A stretch of DNA of 64,000 nucleotides from Diadema setosum (taxonomy: Eukaryota; Echinodermata; Echinoidea; Diadematoida; Diadematidae), in contig CM067069.1 of assembly GCA_033980235.1 (NCBI GenBank), forward strand, positions 2,782,255 through 2,846,254, written 5' to 3'. Positions 12,447 through 24,837 of this stretch are shown here, one piece after another (positions within the stretch are counted from its first letter, which is position 1; each line of letters starts with the position of its first letter). A program made the position numbers and the translations under genes. Below the pieces are notes generated by a model that had not been told where the DNA came from, searched no databases, and saw only the letters and a program-made list of their open reading frames with translations.

Positions 12447-12740
12447 GACCCCGTTTACAGTGCAGGGCCAGGCCGAGCAGTGGCCGAGTACAGGCAGAGG
12501 GTCTGGAAGCCAGACTAAATTTGGTACCGCATTTGGCCCAGTTTGCGTTTACAGTGAGAAAAGGCCAGGCTCGGCCACGGCTCGGCCGCAGCTCGGCCGC
12601 ACCCGAGACTACCTGCAGAGCTTGGCCAAATGCACGGGCGATTTTGGTACTGCATTTGGCCTTTTGCGCATTTACGGTGAAATGAAGACCGGGCTCGGCC
12701 GCGGCAGAGCCCTGCCTTTTCACTCACTGTAAACGGGGTC
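12447..12740. mobile_element. GC-rich TIR element, short copy
   Basis: GACCCCGTTTACAGTG at the left and CACTGTAAACGGGGTC at the right form perfect 16 bp terminal inverted repeats around 294 bases full of GCCGAG/CTCGGCC words. 'Tttacagtg' and 'tttggcc' words recur inside. No clean target duplication is visible here: the right flank is TA, the left flank is GC. The related 591 bp copy at 31,557-32,147 has TA on both sides. Alanine/arginine-rich frames across it are not genes. Confidence 0.8.
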
Positions 12741-12859
12741 TAGGACACAGGAGTTTAAGAATGTTAATGAATTTCGACAGCAGCCCATGCCTTAATATTG
12801 TAGACATCGGCCTCTTCAAACACACTCTCAGCTTTTGTCCTAAATGGGTATGGGGAAAT

Positions 12860-13320
12860 TCCAGATGATTTTCATAATTTCACATCATGTAGTACATAAA
12901 TCAAGTGCCATGTATAGATTTGTGGAATTTATTGTGGTCAATGATCAAATAAACCAATACTCTGAAAAACCCAAAGCAAATTACACTGAACAAGGATGAT
13001 GACATAGGAGACTCACATATATTTAAGAAAAATAGCAGTGTCATTCCATTACAATACAACTTGCTTAACAACCTCACCTGTGTAGAGGCCATGCATACTT
13101 TCTTTTTTGTTCTGCTTCATTAGCATCCAATCCTGCATTCTTATGTGAAGCTGGTATGTCGTCATCCTTTTTCACCGTGATTTATTTATAATGAATTTTG
13201 AAATTATTCTTATTCCTTATCCCAATCACTATAAATTCTCTAACTCTGTACCCAATAAAACCAAGTTATAGACATTCAAATGCAAAAGTCTGAAAATCAT
13301 CAAGAGTTCTCCTTCAATTT
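12860..13320. mobile_element. TTAA-type dispersed element, copy 1
   Basis: GATGATTTTCATAATTTCAC at the left and TGAAAATCATCAAGAGTTCTC at the right are terminal inverted repeats. The same internal order of words (ACATAAATC, CCATGTATAGATTT, AACAAGGATGATGACATAG, TGTGTAGA, TTTGTTCTGCTTC, GCATTCTTATG) recurs at 23,378-24,570 and 28,207-28,710. The outer ends are degraded in this copy, so the boundaries are approximate. Confidence 0.65.
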
Positions 13321-14247
13321 CTCAAAATCTCTTGCTGAGCCATTTATTGCTACAACTGTGAGACACACATCCCATTAGCTGGCATCCACGACTCCCTTGT
13401 CCTATGCTTTGAGATGGCTGATGGGTTAAAGAACTTTTGATCACAACAAACCACATTTACGAGACGTATCCTATGGTGAAGGGCAAGCCACAGGCTATAT
13501 AACTGGTCGTAGTCCACATCATAACGCTTCAGGTTTTTACCCTCATCTGTTACTTTCCGTATAATGCAAGCGTATGGACTGCCTCTCCCCACCCCCTCCC
13601 ATCTTAACCCTACCCCGATCCTATCCCAACCATACATATGAGTGGCAATGTTACCAGGTCACCCGTGAGTATGCCATCATGCAGAAATAAAAGCAATTTA
13701 TTGCGGTGGAGGTCAGTTCCATTTTCAGAAGTGCATCGGAGTCTATATGGTGACCGACATGGTAGAGGGAGGTTGAGATTCTGGCCGCCAAAAAACCCAA
13801 GCTCCCTATCAGGCTCTATTGATGTATATATACTATGCAAACAGTAGGCCCTAAATCATGTCAGGTGGTTGTTGATGTGAGCAGTCTCTCTGAGATGTCG
13901 TCATCGTCGGGAAGGGTATTGAATGGCCTGGCAGAGAAAATGGAAGAGCTCTGTCTGCTAGAGGGAAGACATAGGGTCACTAGAGCAAAGCGCCTAGACT
14001 AAACCTCTCACACGCCGAGGTAAATTGCAGAAATTGATGGTTTCAAGTCATTAAGTAAGTCTGAAATGTTGGGGCAATTATCATAGAATTAATGCCAACA
14101 TTTCCTTCAAATTGTATTAACTGCTATTTAGTTTAAATCCACAAGTCATGCTGCATGTGGTCGATGTCAAAACAGCTTTGATACATCGGACCAGCAGTGG
14201 GCAAATGGATTGAAATTTTAGCATGATTAGGATGATCTAGTTCCTTT

Positions 14248-14279
<32 letters not shown>

Positions 14280-15928
14280 TTCAATTAAGATTTTGATTTT
14301 TTTTTTAAATACCCATATAACAGAATATAACACCATTCAATTCCTATGACACAGTGAAATATAATGCAAGCCATTATATTTTGTGTACATTCATCATTGT
14401 TGATTGCTCTTAACTGTTTATTCATATTGAACTGTTAGGTTCCACGTTAGATATCTTTACCTGATCATAATCTAACTCTAAGTATAAACTCCACGTAACT
14501 CTAAGAGCGCCCTTGTCTTAAAAGGCCATTCTTATGGTACACAACAGATGCCTTTGTTAGTAATGGGATTGTATCTATCATTTATGGAAACAAAATTCAA
14601 TACCAATATGGAAATGATTCTAAAAATCTAGTTCTTGCTGAAATGGCTTATAAGTTGAACCTTAACATTGGTGTAAACAAACTTTGCTCAGAACTTTCAA
14701 ATAAATATATCCACCATCTCAATCAAATCCAGTTTATCATGCAAAGAGATTAAAACATTGAAATGTAAATTTTCTTCAGAAACAAACACAACAAAACTTG
14801 ATAACTCGAATAAAGCGAGACAATAAATCAAAAGTGAAAGAAATTATTTCATATGAGCACAGCTTGTCATTTCCTCTTTTTAGCAGTAACACTGAAAATT
14901 TTTGGCAGTTCTATCGATTTCTTTCTGAGGGGAGAGCTGTTTGGCAGGAGAACTGTTCGGCAGGAGACATGAATTTGAGCGAGGCAGAACTCCAGTGACA
15001 AGACTGACAAATGCGTGGTGCTCCGGACGGGATTAGCGCAATTGTCTATACATGCCGGCACACGTACGCAGGACATAATTATGTTCGAGTCGATGTGTCT
15101 GTGGGCGAGTCTTGTGGCACGTTCTTGGAATACAGTTTACATTCAGAGACACGATGCCAGTGACAGTCACAAGTTTCTCTGTCACTCCCCGCCAAATGTC
15201 TCCGGTTCCCTGGCTATTTTGAAACTAGCTCTACTGACAAGGACATCGGTAGAAGAAAAAATGGGAGGGTGGGATGGAGTTGGGTGGAAAATGAGCTCAG
15301 GCCTATCTTGAATGTATACCCACGGCTCTATGTCCATCTCTTTTTCTGGGAGAGGGATTGCTGTTCATGTAGGTATAATGTGTTCAGTCTGCCTCAAAAT
15401 GTCAGAGATGATATCATGCAAATCAGACATCAATCATACAGTAGCACAGATGGTGCGTGTAAGAAGAGAATGGGCAAGGAGATTACAATATCTGTTTCAT
15501 GCACTGCATCAGGTATGGTGTGTTTATATCACCTATAGGATCTATCTACACTATAATTGCTGGCTACTTCTCATATATCTGAGATAAACAATAATTCCAT
15601 TCACAAAAGTTTGCACTAGAAAAGGATTCTATATATAAATCACAAAGTTGTCTCTGAGAGCTATATATTTACATTAATATTTTATAGCTGTTGGGATGAT
15701 AAATGAAATCTACCCATGCTACTCAGAGTTAGGGGTTTTGTTTACTCCCATGCTAAAAGTGCTACCATAAAGATAGGTACCATTACATAACATGGTAATA
15801 TTGGTATCCATGTATTCATATATCAACTTTGAGAGGAACATTATGTGTGAGAAACATTTCAATATAATCTTCACACAGCAGTCTTGCTGAATATAATATC
15901 AGGTACACACTAAAAGCCTGGGACGCAT
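13321..15928. other. Gene-free stretch
   Basis: No supported exon. It contains an (AC)n microsatellite at about 14,250-14,279. The 13.6-13.95 kb and 14.9-15.3 kb parts are more GC-rich than average and lack a convincing reading frame with splice sites. The stretch lies inside the expected first intron of the GABA-B-like gene if that gene continues toward lower coordinates. Confidence 0.35.
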
Positions 15929-16366
15929 GGCTCGACACTAACTTTTTTGTTTGGTGGCCCGATGGGGCCACCAAAATCCTAAATTTCAAATTTTTGGTGG
16001 CCCGAGAGAAAAATTTGGTGTCCCGAAAAAACAATAAAAAACATTAAAAGTACTTTTTTTTTAAATGAGTCAAATATTTAAGATTTATGATAGTAAGAAT
16101 TAGAAGTTGGACATATCTACTCATAAATAAACTTCAACAAACTTGCAACACTCACTCTGAGGCATTCCTTCAGTCCTTTTCATCCATCCTTTGAACAAAT
16201 TTAACTGCTAATTTCCGGCGCAAAAAAATATGAATTTATTGACATACTTTTCAAAAAATTTTGGTGGCCCGAGGCGAGCCACCAAATTTGCCCTTTTTTG
16301 AAATTTGGTGGCCCGACTTTCATTTTTGGTGGCCCCGGGCCACCGGGCCACTGTTAGTGTCGAGCC
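15929..16366. mobile_element. TIR element with GGCTCGACACTAAC termini
   Basis: GGCTCGACACTAAC at the left is the exact reverse complement of GTTAGTGTCGAGCC at the right. The 438 bp between them carry repeated TTTGGTGGCCCGA words and their inverse near both ends, so the element can fold into nested hairpins. No transposase frame is present. Confidence 0.75.
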
Positions 16367-16952
16367 CTGCTATAAGGGAGAAAATGTTGGGAAATTATAA
16401 TTCATGCCATCAACTCCCACTGCTAATTTTAGAAGAAAAAGTGCAACCAAATGAGGCACTAAGCCACTAGATCTACCATTATCCCCTTCCTTCGTTATAT
16501 TTGGGTGCAAAGGGTCCTGGTTTTATATGCAATTCTGATTAACACATTGTTCCTGTTGAAAACTATATTATCTTAATCATGATTTAGGACACATCAATTG
16601 TCCCGAGAATTTGTCTCACAGGCATATCAGCTTTGAGCAAAGAGAGAGAGAAAAAAACTAAATTAATAATAGTGACATTTCAATATATCACCTGCTTAGC
16701 GAGACAACCATTAAAGTCCACAATACTTATTATTGAGTCTTCGTAATCATGAATAATACTCTTTTTTTCCATATGCTCTACCAAAGCAAGAGTGTTGTCT
16801 GGCTTTAACTTGGTCTTGACATCATATCACTTCACACATTTTTTTTTCCATTCTAACTATTAAAAAAAAAACACACACAGAAACACACACACATAAACAC
16901 ATACACACAGAGAGAGAGACAAAGGCTGCAGTAGTCTATAGTGTGTACTTAC

Positions 16953-17264
16953 CATGCTGTCATTCCAGAGCATGTTAAGGCGATATCCCGGCAAGATATC
17001 GGTCCTGTTATTTACGTCCTCGAGGCCCAGCATGGTGGCTGGAAGGCAGCCTTGTCCTCCGTTCCATGTTGTGCCCCTCATGGGAAATATCCCGCCGAAA
17101 TAAAGATCCGTCACCCCGTCGTCTGATTTCAAAGCCGACATGTTCGGGTGGGTCTGCGAGGCGTACGAGGACGTGGCCAAACCGCTGGAGCCGCTCAGGC
17201 AGGCAGCTATAACCGTTAGCAGAGTGGACAGCTTCCGAGTGGACAACGTTTTCATTCTCCCCAT
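16953..17264 (-). CDS. GABA-B-type receptor, first coding exon (N-terminal part)
   Basis: GABA-B receptors are class C G-protein-coupled receptors whose extracellular Venus-flytrap domain binds GABA. This 312-base exon encodes 104 residues. It has a basic start (KTLSTRK), a hydrophobic segment around residues 12-24 that fits a signal peptide, and a linker with the sequon NMS. Then comes the start of the ligand-binding fold: LYFGGIFPMRG, WNGGQGCLPA, LEDVNNRTDILPGYRLNML. The GGQxCxPA...LEDVNxRxDILPxY pattern is what I know from GABBR1-type subunits rather than GABBR2. C73 and the sequons NRT (86) and NDS (101) are visible. The exon ends in phase 0 at a GTAAGT donor (plus strand ACTTAC at 16,947-16,952). 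The start at 17,264 is followed by another in-frame Met at residue 4. No further exon was recognised in 1-16.9 kb, so the next intron is long or the gene continues outside the window. Which GABA-B-like paralogue it is remains open. Confidence 0.75.
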
Positions 17265-18190
17265 GATGCTTACGTCAATGGAAACAAATTTCAGTAAATT
17301 TTCGAAAGAGTAAAGAGATTATCATTAACTCCTACAGGAAATGTAGGTAGACCATCAAATTCAAAGATATAGCAACTTGTTTGTAGCGTCAAATATAGGA
17401 GAGCAACACCAGAGAATTACTGTACGCACGCGAAAAGCAAGGAACTTGTTTCGTATCTTCTGAAGATGAAAATCTGGTTGGTGGAAAGTCATGCAAATTG
17501 AGTGCCTTTGCTCGATGGACCAACTGCGACGGTGCTCACTCAAATGTTAAATTCCGATTCATTTGATAAAAGCAAGCGAGTTTGTGGTACGAATAAAGCT
17601 CATTATAGCGATCTAGGCAGATCCCTGTCATGATAACAGCTCGAAATACACGTGAGTGCGAGTCCGCCCGTTGATTACCGTCGTCTGTCGCGTTCGATGG
17701 CTCAGCGAATAAATGTTCCCTCTGTGCTAGTGACAGTATAACAGGTGCATTGGTACCACGCTGATGGTGGTAGCGAGCCTGTGTTTTGTCCCCCATAAAA
17801 CACGACTGAAGCAATCCCTTCCCTTCACGCGCGGATTCAGATCCTGTGTTTAAGGTGTCCTACGATGACAGTGTGAGAAAGGAGGAGATACGATCCATTG
17901 AGACGTGGTAACCATCACAAGTGCGTCGGTGGCTCGCGAAAAAAACGGACGACCCGTTCCAGTTATTCACATTACGCGTGCCTCGGTATGGGTGATAAAA
18001 CAGCGCACCGGCTCCGTCGTTTGCGGTATCGAAGGGGCGGGGATTGTGATATCGCGCTTGGCTGCAGTGCAAACCACACGCAGCCAACTCAATTACCAGA
18101 ATTCGGTTATTGCACCAGTGCACTTATACGCGCTCGCGCTGCGGTTTGCACACCCTGCTACGGTCGACAATGCGTGAAATATAACCGATA
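17265..18190 (-). promoter_or_regulatory. Presumed 5' UTR and promoter region of the GABA-B-like gene
   Basis: The sequence directly upstream (minus-strand sense) of the receptor start is less AT-rich and has many more CpGs than the flanks, especially 17,640-18,180. It contains no recognisable repeat. A clear TATA box was not identified. The assignment rests on position and composition only. Confidence 0.35.
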
Positions 18191-18798
18191 TTAGGATCAC
18201 TTTATATGTTACTAGTAGTTGACATGTGTCTACCCCTATTTCACCACTTAAAAAAAGAAGTTAGCATTATTAATCAAAGGTTATGTAACTTCATTACACG
18301 CGCATGCTTATCATTGGGAGGGGGCGCAATGCAGTTGGAAGAACGCAGTCAATACAACATTGGTCATCAGAGCGAGAGAAAGCGCGTTTACGAGACTTAA
18401 ACATATCTTGATGCATGTATAAATGGATCGGGTAGTTTAATGAAATCGAGTTTTTAATTATTCCTGATTGTTATTCCATTATCACTGAGTTCCCGAGCAT
18501 TGATTTGTTGAGCTTATACGAATTACGTTCCTTGCTGCTACGTCAGAGAAACCTTAGAAATGTGTCAATTGGATGGTGGGGGTGGGGAAGCGTTGCCAGG
18601 GATGTCATATGGTTTCCTGCATGATATGAAAAATGTTACGGTGAAGAACAATATCTAAATCTATTTTATACAGTGATTGTAGCTTTGAATAATTCCATCT
18701 AGCACGTCATGAGATACCATTCATGGTCGTAACGCAAATTAAAACTGGTTCTTCTTTTCTTTTCTTTTTTCGGATCTCATTATGACACTGAATAGGAG

Positions 18799-19206
18799 TT
18801 AAAGGGAAAGTGTAGTTTTGGTTGAGATGGGGCATCACGATTTCAACCTTCTTTTTTTTTTTTTTTTTTTTTGGTGAGATAATGAGAAACCTCAAACCAT
18901 GAGGTTAAGAGCACATCATTCTAAGAAGAATTCAAATTTTATTTGATAAAAATTGTTTTTGAAATGTCTTTGATATCCAAAAACAAAGAGATTCTATTAA
19001 AAATGGGACCCACCTTTTTTAAGGACCACTTTGTTTTACATTTTTATTTGACATCTCAGCCATTTCAAACCCGATTTTCATCAATGAATAAACTTTTAAT
19101 TCATCTTCGAATTGTATGCTCTGTGACATTTCATAAGAGGTTTCTCATTATCTCACTAAAAGCTACTTGAAATATCATGTCAATCAAAACCATATCATCC
19201 CTTTAA
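18799..19206. mobile_element. Fold-back TTAA element, copy 1 of 4
   Basis: The element starts TTAAAGGGAAAGTGTAG and ends ATATCATCCCTTTAA. Its two halves are largely inverse complements. For example, TTCAAATTTTATTTGATAAAAATTG in the left arm mirrors a diverged ATTTTCATCAATGAATAAAC in the right, and AACCTC/GAGGTT words mirror each other. The whole roughly 400 bp unit could therefore form one long hairpin. Related copies lie at 34,411, 40,963 and 43,862. Confidence 0.75.
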
Positions 19207-20232
19207 CGCTTACACGCAAAGAACACCAACTATGAATTTATACGTTTTTTAATAATTATTGTCTTGTTAATCTTACTTTTCTATGCGTCGGTGGATGATA
19301 AGATGGAATATGATGGTACTATAATGCCTATCAACGCATGATTTGTGGCAAACATATCAGTCATACTTCGTAAGTGTATTCATGTAGGCATCCGTGTTGC
19401 GCTTACTCTATATCACGAGGACTGTGCATTCAATGATATTAAAAATAAACAGTACTTATGATAACGCATAACACATAGTGCATGTGTCCCTATATGCGCT
19501 CAAAAAATGGAAATATCATACAAAAACATACAATTCCAATTCCAATGACGGTACTGACATTCATGTTTGCTTACACTGTTAAAAAAATGCGTTTTCAACG
19601 CAAACTTGAATCTATTGATATCAGTGATTTGTTTAAATTCTGGTGTAGATTATAGGGTATAGAGGCATTATAAGCAAATTGTGTATAACAGAACAACGAC
19701 CTAGTTGTTTGGCAAAGCCAATATCCTCAGTATCATGTCGTTGTATAGTCCTCCATAAACGTTTCCATTAATCTTTGACCCCTGAATTTCTGTTCAACAC
19801 GTGAATTCCCTGGCAATAAACATACCGAGAAATAAATACGACCCGAGAACCCCTCCCCCTCCCCCACTCCGCATGGATCCGTGTTCTATAACGTAAATGA
19901 TATCTCCCGATTGAATACAATTACCCCGAGGATAAATTCCTATCCATCCAAAATTTAGCCATATATTGACCCCCATAATATGCCTAGTGGTTGTATTGCC
20001 AGGCGTTTGTTGTTGAAGGCTTGAAAGGTTGCTATGTTGCTGTTTGTTTGTTTGTTTGTTAGTTTGATAGTTTTGTTGTGTTTTGCTTTTTGGGTGTGTG
20101 TTTTTGTTTGTTTGTTTTGTGTGTGTCTATCACTGCAGTGACTACTTCGTCAATATTGTTAGGGATCTCTTCCTGCTAGGTTATGAGGTTGTCGATCTAT
20201 TTTACGTAGAGTTTCAGGGTTGTAATTTAATC

Positions 20233-20560
20233 GTAAGTTTGTTTGTTCATTTCCATCTAAGAAGATGGCTGGATAGCCCATATTCAGCTACGTTAAGCTG
20301 GTCTTCCATGGGGTCCAGTTGGATAAGAGGTGGAACCACTTCACCGGGTTAAACACCTTGCTCTTTGCGATGGATGAATGAAGCGGGATCTTTTACGTGA
20401 ATGAGTTGTGACTCTCTCATACACGGGACCTCCATTTTATGTCCTATCGGAGGGACAGAGTGTTTTGCCTCTATACACACAACATTGCTCGTCCAGACTC
20501 GGGTTCGAACCCGGGCCGCGTGATCGTGAGGCAGACGCGCTACCGACTGAGCCAACTCAC
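20233..20560 (-). mobile_element. tRNA-derived SINE, copy 1
   Basis: Read on the minus strand it starts GTGAGTTGGCTCAGTCGGTAG, which contains a pol III A box. It then has GGTTCGAACCC as B box about 40 bases on, a roughly 230-base unique body and an (AAC/AAAC)n tail. The body words AAAACACTCTGTCCCTC, GGACATAAAATGGAGGTCCC and GTGTATGAGAGAGT are shared almost exactly with the copy at 46,246-46,575. It is a retroposed repeat, not a functional tRNA gene: no complete acceptor stem is present. Confidence 0.85.
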
Positions 20561-21261
20561 AACCCACATAATATACATATATCACTTAGTACGTCATTTC
20601 AATGGACGTACTATATATCACTTAGTGTTACTTTATATCACTTTCTTCCTTTCAGTGTTACCAGAGTAACAGATTTACATGACGAACGTATGAATGTTTT
20701 GAATTACAAAATCATTGTCACATGAAATAGACAACGAAAGTCTGTATGTTCGACATTCTGCAGACAGTCATCTTAAATTCAACACGAGTTCTATACGATT
20801 TCTCTTCAGCAGTGCTAAATGACGTGTTGACAATACCACATAATAATGTATACAATATTAATTCATGCAGACACAACTGAACGAGTGTCAGAGAATAAGT
20901 GTATGTCTCTTACTGGCAAACTTAGGGTTACTGTCTGTGGAACAGTTCGTTTGATTGAGAGCTTGCTTGCTTGGGAGCTTTCTTGATTAAATGTTAGATT
21001 TATTCAGCATTGATAACGTTTCATTTTCATTTTCATTCGTTTCTCATTTTCATTCTCAAATTGGCTTTTTCTTCTCTTGTCATTTGCCATAGGCATTAAA
21101 AGATCTACCATGGATTTCATGTGATATGTTTCAGAGCAGCAAGGAGAAAGATAACTAAAATATATGGATAGTTAAACTAAAATGTATTCTTCGGTTGGAC
21201 GTGGGTTTAATTAATCGTAATCGCTCTGGCCTTTAAACAATTAACTGTCAGCTGTTCTTAT

Positions 21262-21318
21262 GGTTTGTGTGTGGGCGTGTGTGTGGGTGTGGGTGTGTGT
21301 GTGTGTGTGTGTGTGTGC
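21262..21318. repeat. (GT)n microsatellite
   Basis: About 55 bases of GT/GGGT-interrupted units, ending in an uninterrupted (GT)n run. Confidence 0.9.
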
Positions 21319-21376
21319 GGTTCTTTCTCTGTACAAAGAAAGAAACGGGGTGGTAGAAAGACGGTATTGTTTCACC

Positions 21377-22104
21377 CAGGGAAAGAGTGGAATCTCTTCA
21401 TAATTTGTGCAAATTTATGCGTAGGTTCTATAGCATAACAACTGCATGCTTTTCATTTCACGGGCTTTGATGTTCCATGATGCTCCAAACCGCTCTTCCA
21501 TAGAGTTTGGACATGACGACCAAAGAAGAGGTTCTAGATCTAACGATTTTAAGCTACATTTCAAAATGTTGAAATCCTGTATGGAACTTGGTGGTAACCT
21601 TGTACGGAATAATTTTCTTCTTCTTCAAATCTCCTTGTTATTGATACCCCAGACTGAAAAAAGGAGTGCAAGTATCTCATAAATAAGTTAACAAATAAAC
21701 AACCTGCGCATAACTTTTTGAGTGCCTACTCTTGTTCACCAGGTTTAGAACTTGAATGTTAAATCTTTCGAATGAAGTATAATTAGCTATAGTGTGTTTC
21801 TGTGTTTGTTTAGTTGTATTTTACAGATTAAAAAAGTACAGTTTTGATAAATTTTCCTCGCAAGTCCCATACTACTTGCACACTGAACAATCGCTGCCGA
21901 AAATATTGAAGGGGACAGCGAATTGCTGCTGGCTATAGGTATGCTGTATTTTAGCTGTGATGCATACAATGTACTTAGAGTATACAAAGAGTGTCTTTTG
22001 TCAAAGCGATTGATAACACTGCGATAGAGCACGTAACTTCTCGCCGGCACGAAGCATGGGTAAGGAGATATTCTTGTGTCTTCCCTTTCTCTAACATCTC
22101 CCTG
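21377..22104. mobile_element. hAT-like 730 bp element, copy 1
   Basis: It starts CAGGGA and ends CATCTCCCTG, and it matches the copy at 23,667-24,404 in length and in order of words: GAGTGGAATCTCTTC, TTTATGCGTAGGTT, ACGGGCTTTGATGTTCCATG, CCAAAGAAGAGGTTC, CTGTATGGAACTTGGTGG, GAAGGGGACAGCGAATTGC. The flanks GTTTCACC and GTTTGCCA resemble a decayed 8 bp duplication. Open frames inside are short and not protein-like. Confidence 0.7.
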
Positions 22105-23377
22105 GTTTGCCATATTTTTTTTCCCGGAATGCGGCTTCAAATTGGCATCACAAAACTCTTACAAACGACAGAGATCCGCATTATCAAAAAGAGAGCCCTT
22201 ACAGAGTAGGCCTACAGACACGTGCTTTTCGCTGCTATTATATTCATTGATTAGATCTTTAAAATAACATTTCTGGATGAATCTAAGACAGTTTTGTTGT
22301 TTAGCTTTGCTTGTGACAGATTGATCAAATATGCAAATATATCAAATGTATATATTTTTTCATCTTTTTGTATAGAGTGTAATTCAATTATCTTCGCGTT
22401 TTATTGGCGCCTCATGGGTTACATGCCTGCGATGTGATCGGCAACCGAGCTTGTCACGCTGTAAATAGAGAAATAGGCCTATTCTTGTGAAACTCTGCTG
22501 CGTAATTATTTCATCCAGGTCTCAAGAAAAAAAAATTACTTAATTGCTTAATGTTAATTACTAGTAATTAATGTGTTCATACTAAGGTAACATAAGAATA
22601 TTGGAATGTAATCATTATGAAAATGACAGGGATTTTTGTGTTTTCATGGAAGAAAATCGTGCAGTTACTGGCCTCTTACCCTATTAATGAATTAAAACAA
22701 ATTTAATTGACAACGACAAATCAAATCATATCTGCTCACAATATTACTGAAAAAAAGTCGAAATGTCTGTATGGGAAATCGATGTTCAATCTATTGGATG
22801 ATGTCCCAGTTTTTGTTTTTGTTTTCTATTTCGTTCAGCAAAGCAAAGTAATTATTTCAAAAACTCTGATTCAACGTAGTATTTGGTGTACAAAGCGAAA
22901 AGCAGGGTTGGCTCTTCGTCCAAAATTCATAAACACCATCTTCAGTCTTACGATCACAAAAAAAAAAAAAAGGTAGTCTGCAGGTTATGCGTGTCGATCT
23001 ATTTTCAATTAGTGAACTGTTGACACCGAAGTCAACCATTTATGATCTCAAACGAAGCATTATTTGGTGAAAAGTTTGCCAAATTTGGTATGAATAATGT
23101 TCTTTCATATTCGACTGCTTGGTTCAGAACTGCATTGAAAACTACGTAATTGTTATGAATACCACTGTAATGCCAGTGAGGTAAATAGCTTCCCAAAACA
23201 CCCAGAATGATTACTAGATATTCCTCCCTCTCTTCCTCTTTGTCTCTCTTGCTTTCATTTTCTCTCCGTATGTGAAACGTCTGTTCGCCATAAAAAGAAA
23301 TGCGCCCTCTGTAGATACAGACGGTAGGAGACGAGGAACTTCGAGGGTTTTACATATTGATATGCCTAAACCCTGTT

Positions 23378-24570
23378 TTAAAAGGACATTCGAGACGATT
23401 TTCATAATTTCACATCATGTAGTACATAAATCGACAACTCCATGTATAGATTTACTGTGGTTCTTGAGCAGAGAAACAATACTTTGAAAAACCTTAAACA
23501 AATTACACTGAACAAGGATGATGACATAGAGGTTCACATATTTCAGAAATGTAGCAGTGTAATTCCATTACAATACCGCTCGCTTGCGAGTTCACCTGTG
23601 TATAATCTATGCATGCCTTCTTCTTTTGTTCTGCTTCCTTGAGCCCCAACTCATGCATTCTTATGGCAGGGAGGTGTCACAGAGATGGAGTGGCAACTCT
23701 TCGTAATTCATGCAAACACATGTTTGGGTTCAAGGCGTTACAATGGGATGTCTAGCATTCCATTACGCTTTGAAGTCATGCTCGGCACCGCTCTAGTTGC
23801 AAGACGAAGTTCGGAGACGAAGAACGTATTTCACCTTTCGTTGAATTACAAGCTTTATTTCACAGCAAAATTTTAAATGAAATACTCGAATTGATTTAGA
23901 ATAGTTTAGGAAAGAATTCAATATTATTAACATGTATTTCTAGTTTCTTCGTAATTCGCAAATCGAAAGGAAATGAAAATTAGGCCCTCTTAAAAACCTA
24001 ATTTCTTCTATAATGCGCACTTTTCCGCATGTTAATTTTCTATCTGTTAATAAGGGGATATTTTGATCTTTCAAATAAAGTACTTTGTTAAAGCGTGTTC
24101 CAGCGTGTTTTTAAACTATTTGCTGTTAAAATTGTGAGTTTTTCACTGCATTTTGATTCGCTGCTCCAATTCAAGGTACACAAATAGGTACACAAATTCA
24201 TTGTTGCCATCACATTGAAAGAGAGAGCGAATTGCAGTAGGAGCAAATATTTCAAGATGTGAGAGCGCTAGTCCCGATTATTGATGCTCTCTTTTGTCAA
24301 AGCACATGGGTAACACCTGTAGTTGAACGCATAACTTCTCGACGGTGCCGTGCATGACTTCAAAGGAGGGCTTTAGTTGCCTCTCCTTCTCTAGCACCTC
24401 CCTGCTTATGGTGACTCTGCTATGTCATCATCCTTGTTCATTGCAATTTATTCTAAATTTTGAAAATATTCTTATTCTTCATCCCAAATTCTGAAACTCT
24501 GTCCTCAGTATAACTAATTTATAGTTGTTCAAATGTAAAAATCTGAAAATCATCCGGAGGTCTCCTTTAA
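23378..24570. mobile_element. TTAA-type dispersed element, copy 2, split by an insertion
   Basis: TTAAAAGGACATTCGAGACGA at the left pairs with TCATCCGGAGGTCTCCTTTAA at the right, with TTAA at both outer ends. The element is interrupted at CTTATGG by the 738 bp hAT-like insertion listed separately; without it and the duplicated 7 bases the element is about 448 bp. The word order matches the copies at 12,860 and 28,207. Confidence 0.75.
23667..24404. mobile_element. hAT-like 738 bp element, copy 2, with target duplication
   Basis: CAGGGAGGTG at the left and CACCTCCCTG at the right are exact 10 bp terminal inverted repeats. They are flanked by a direct repeat CTTATGG at 23,660-23,666 and 24,405-24,411. 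The host sequence across the junction (CATTCTTATGGTG...) is uninterrupted in the related TTAA elements, which shows this is a real insertion. CAGGG termini and a 7-8 bp duplication fit a non-autonomous hAT element. No transposase is present. Confidence 0.85.
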
Positions 24571-24837
24571 TGCACTTTAAAGCGGCAACAACGTCACGAC
24601 AACGTCCAGATAATAAAATTCCTCGCCTGGGACAATACAACAACAGGATTTTACCCTTAAAAAAAAATCAAAAACAAACGAAAACTACGGCGACATGGTT
24701 AAAAAAAGAAAAGAAAAGAACAATTGGGACGCGACCACCGTTTGAAAAGCTGGGAAAAACAAATCTCGGTCTAGGCCTGAAGTTAAAATGGGGAACGCAC
24801 CAGGCGCACGCCCAATCCCCCTAAATTTATTTAGACA

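Noticed and set aside
12404..12732. Overlapping Arg/Ala/Gly-rich frames on both strands
   Set aside because: All lie over the GC-rich TIR element and arise from its CTCGGCC/GGCCGAG words.
20439..20585. Possible tRNA gene on the minus strand
   Set aside because: A and B boxes are present, but no acceptor stem closes and the sequence continues into a repeated body shared with 46.2 kb, so it is a SINE head.
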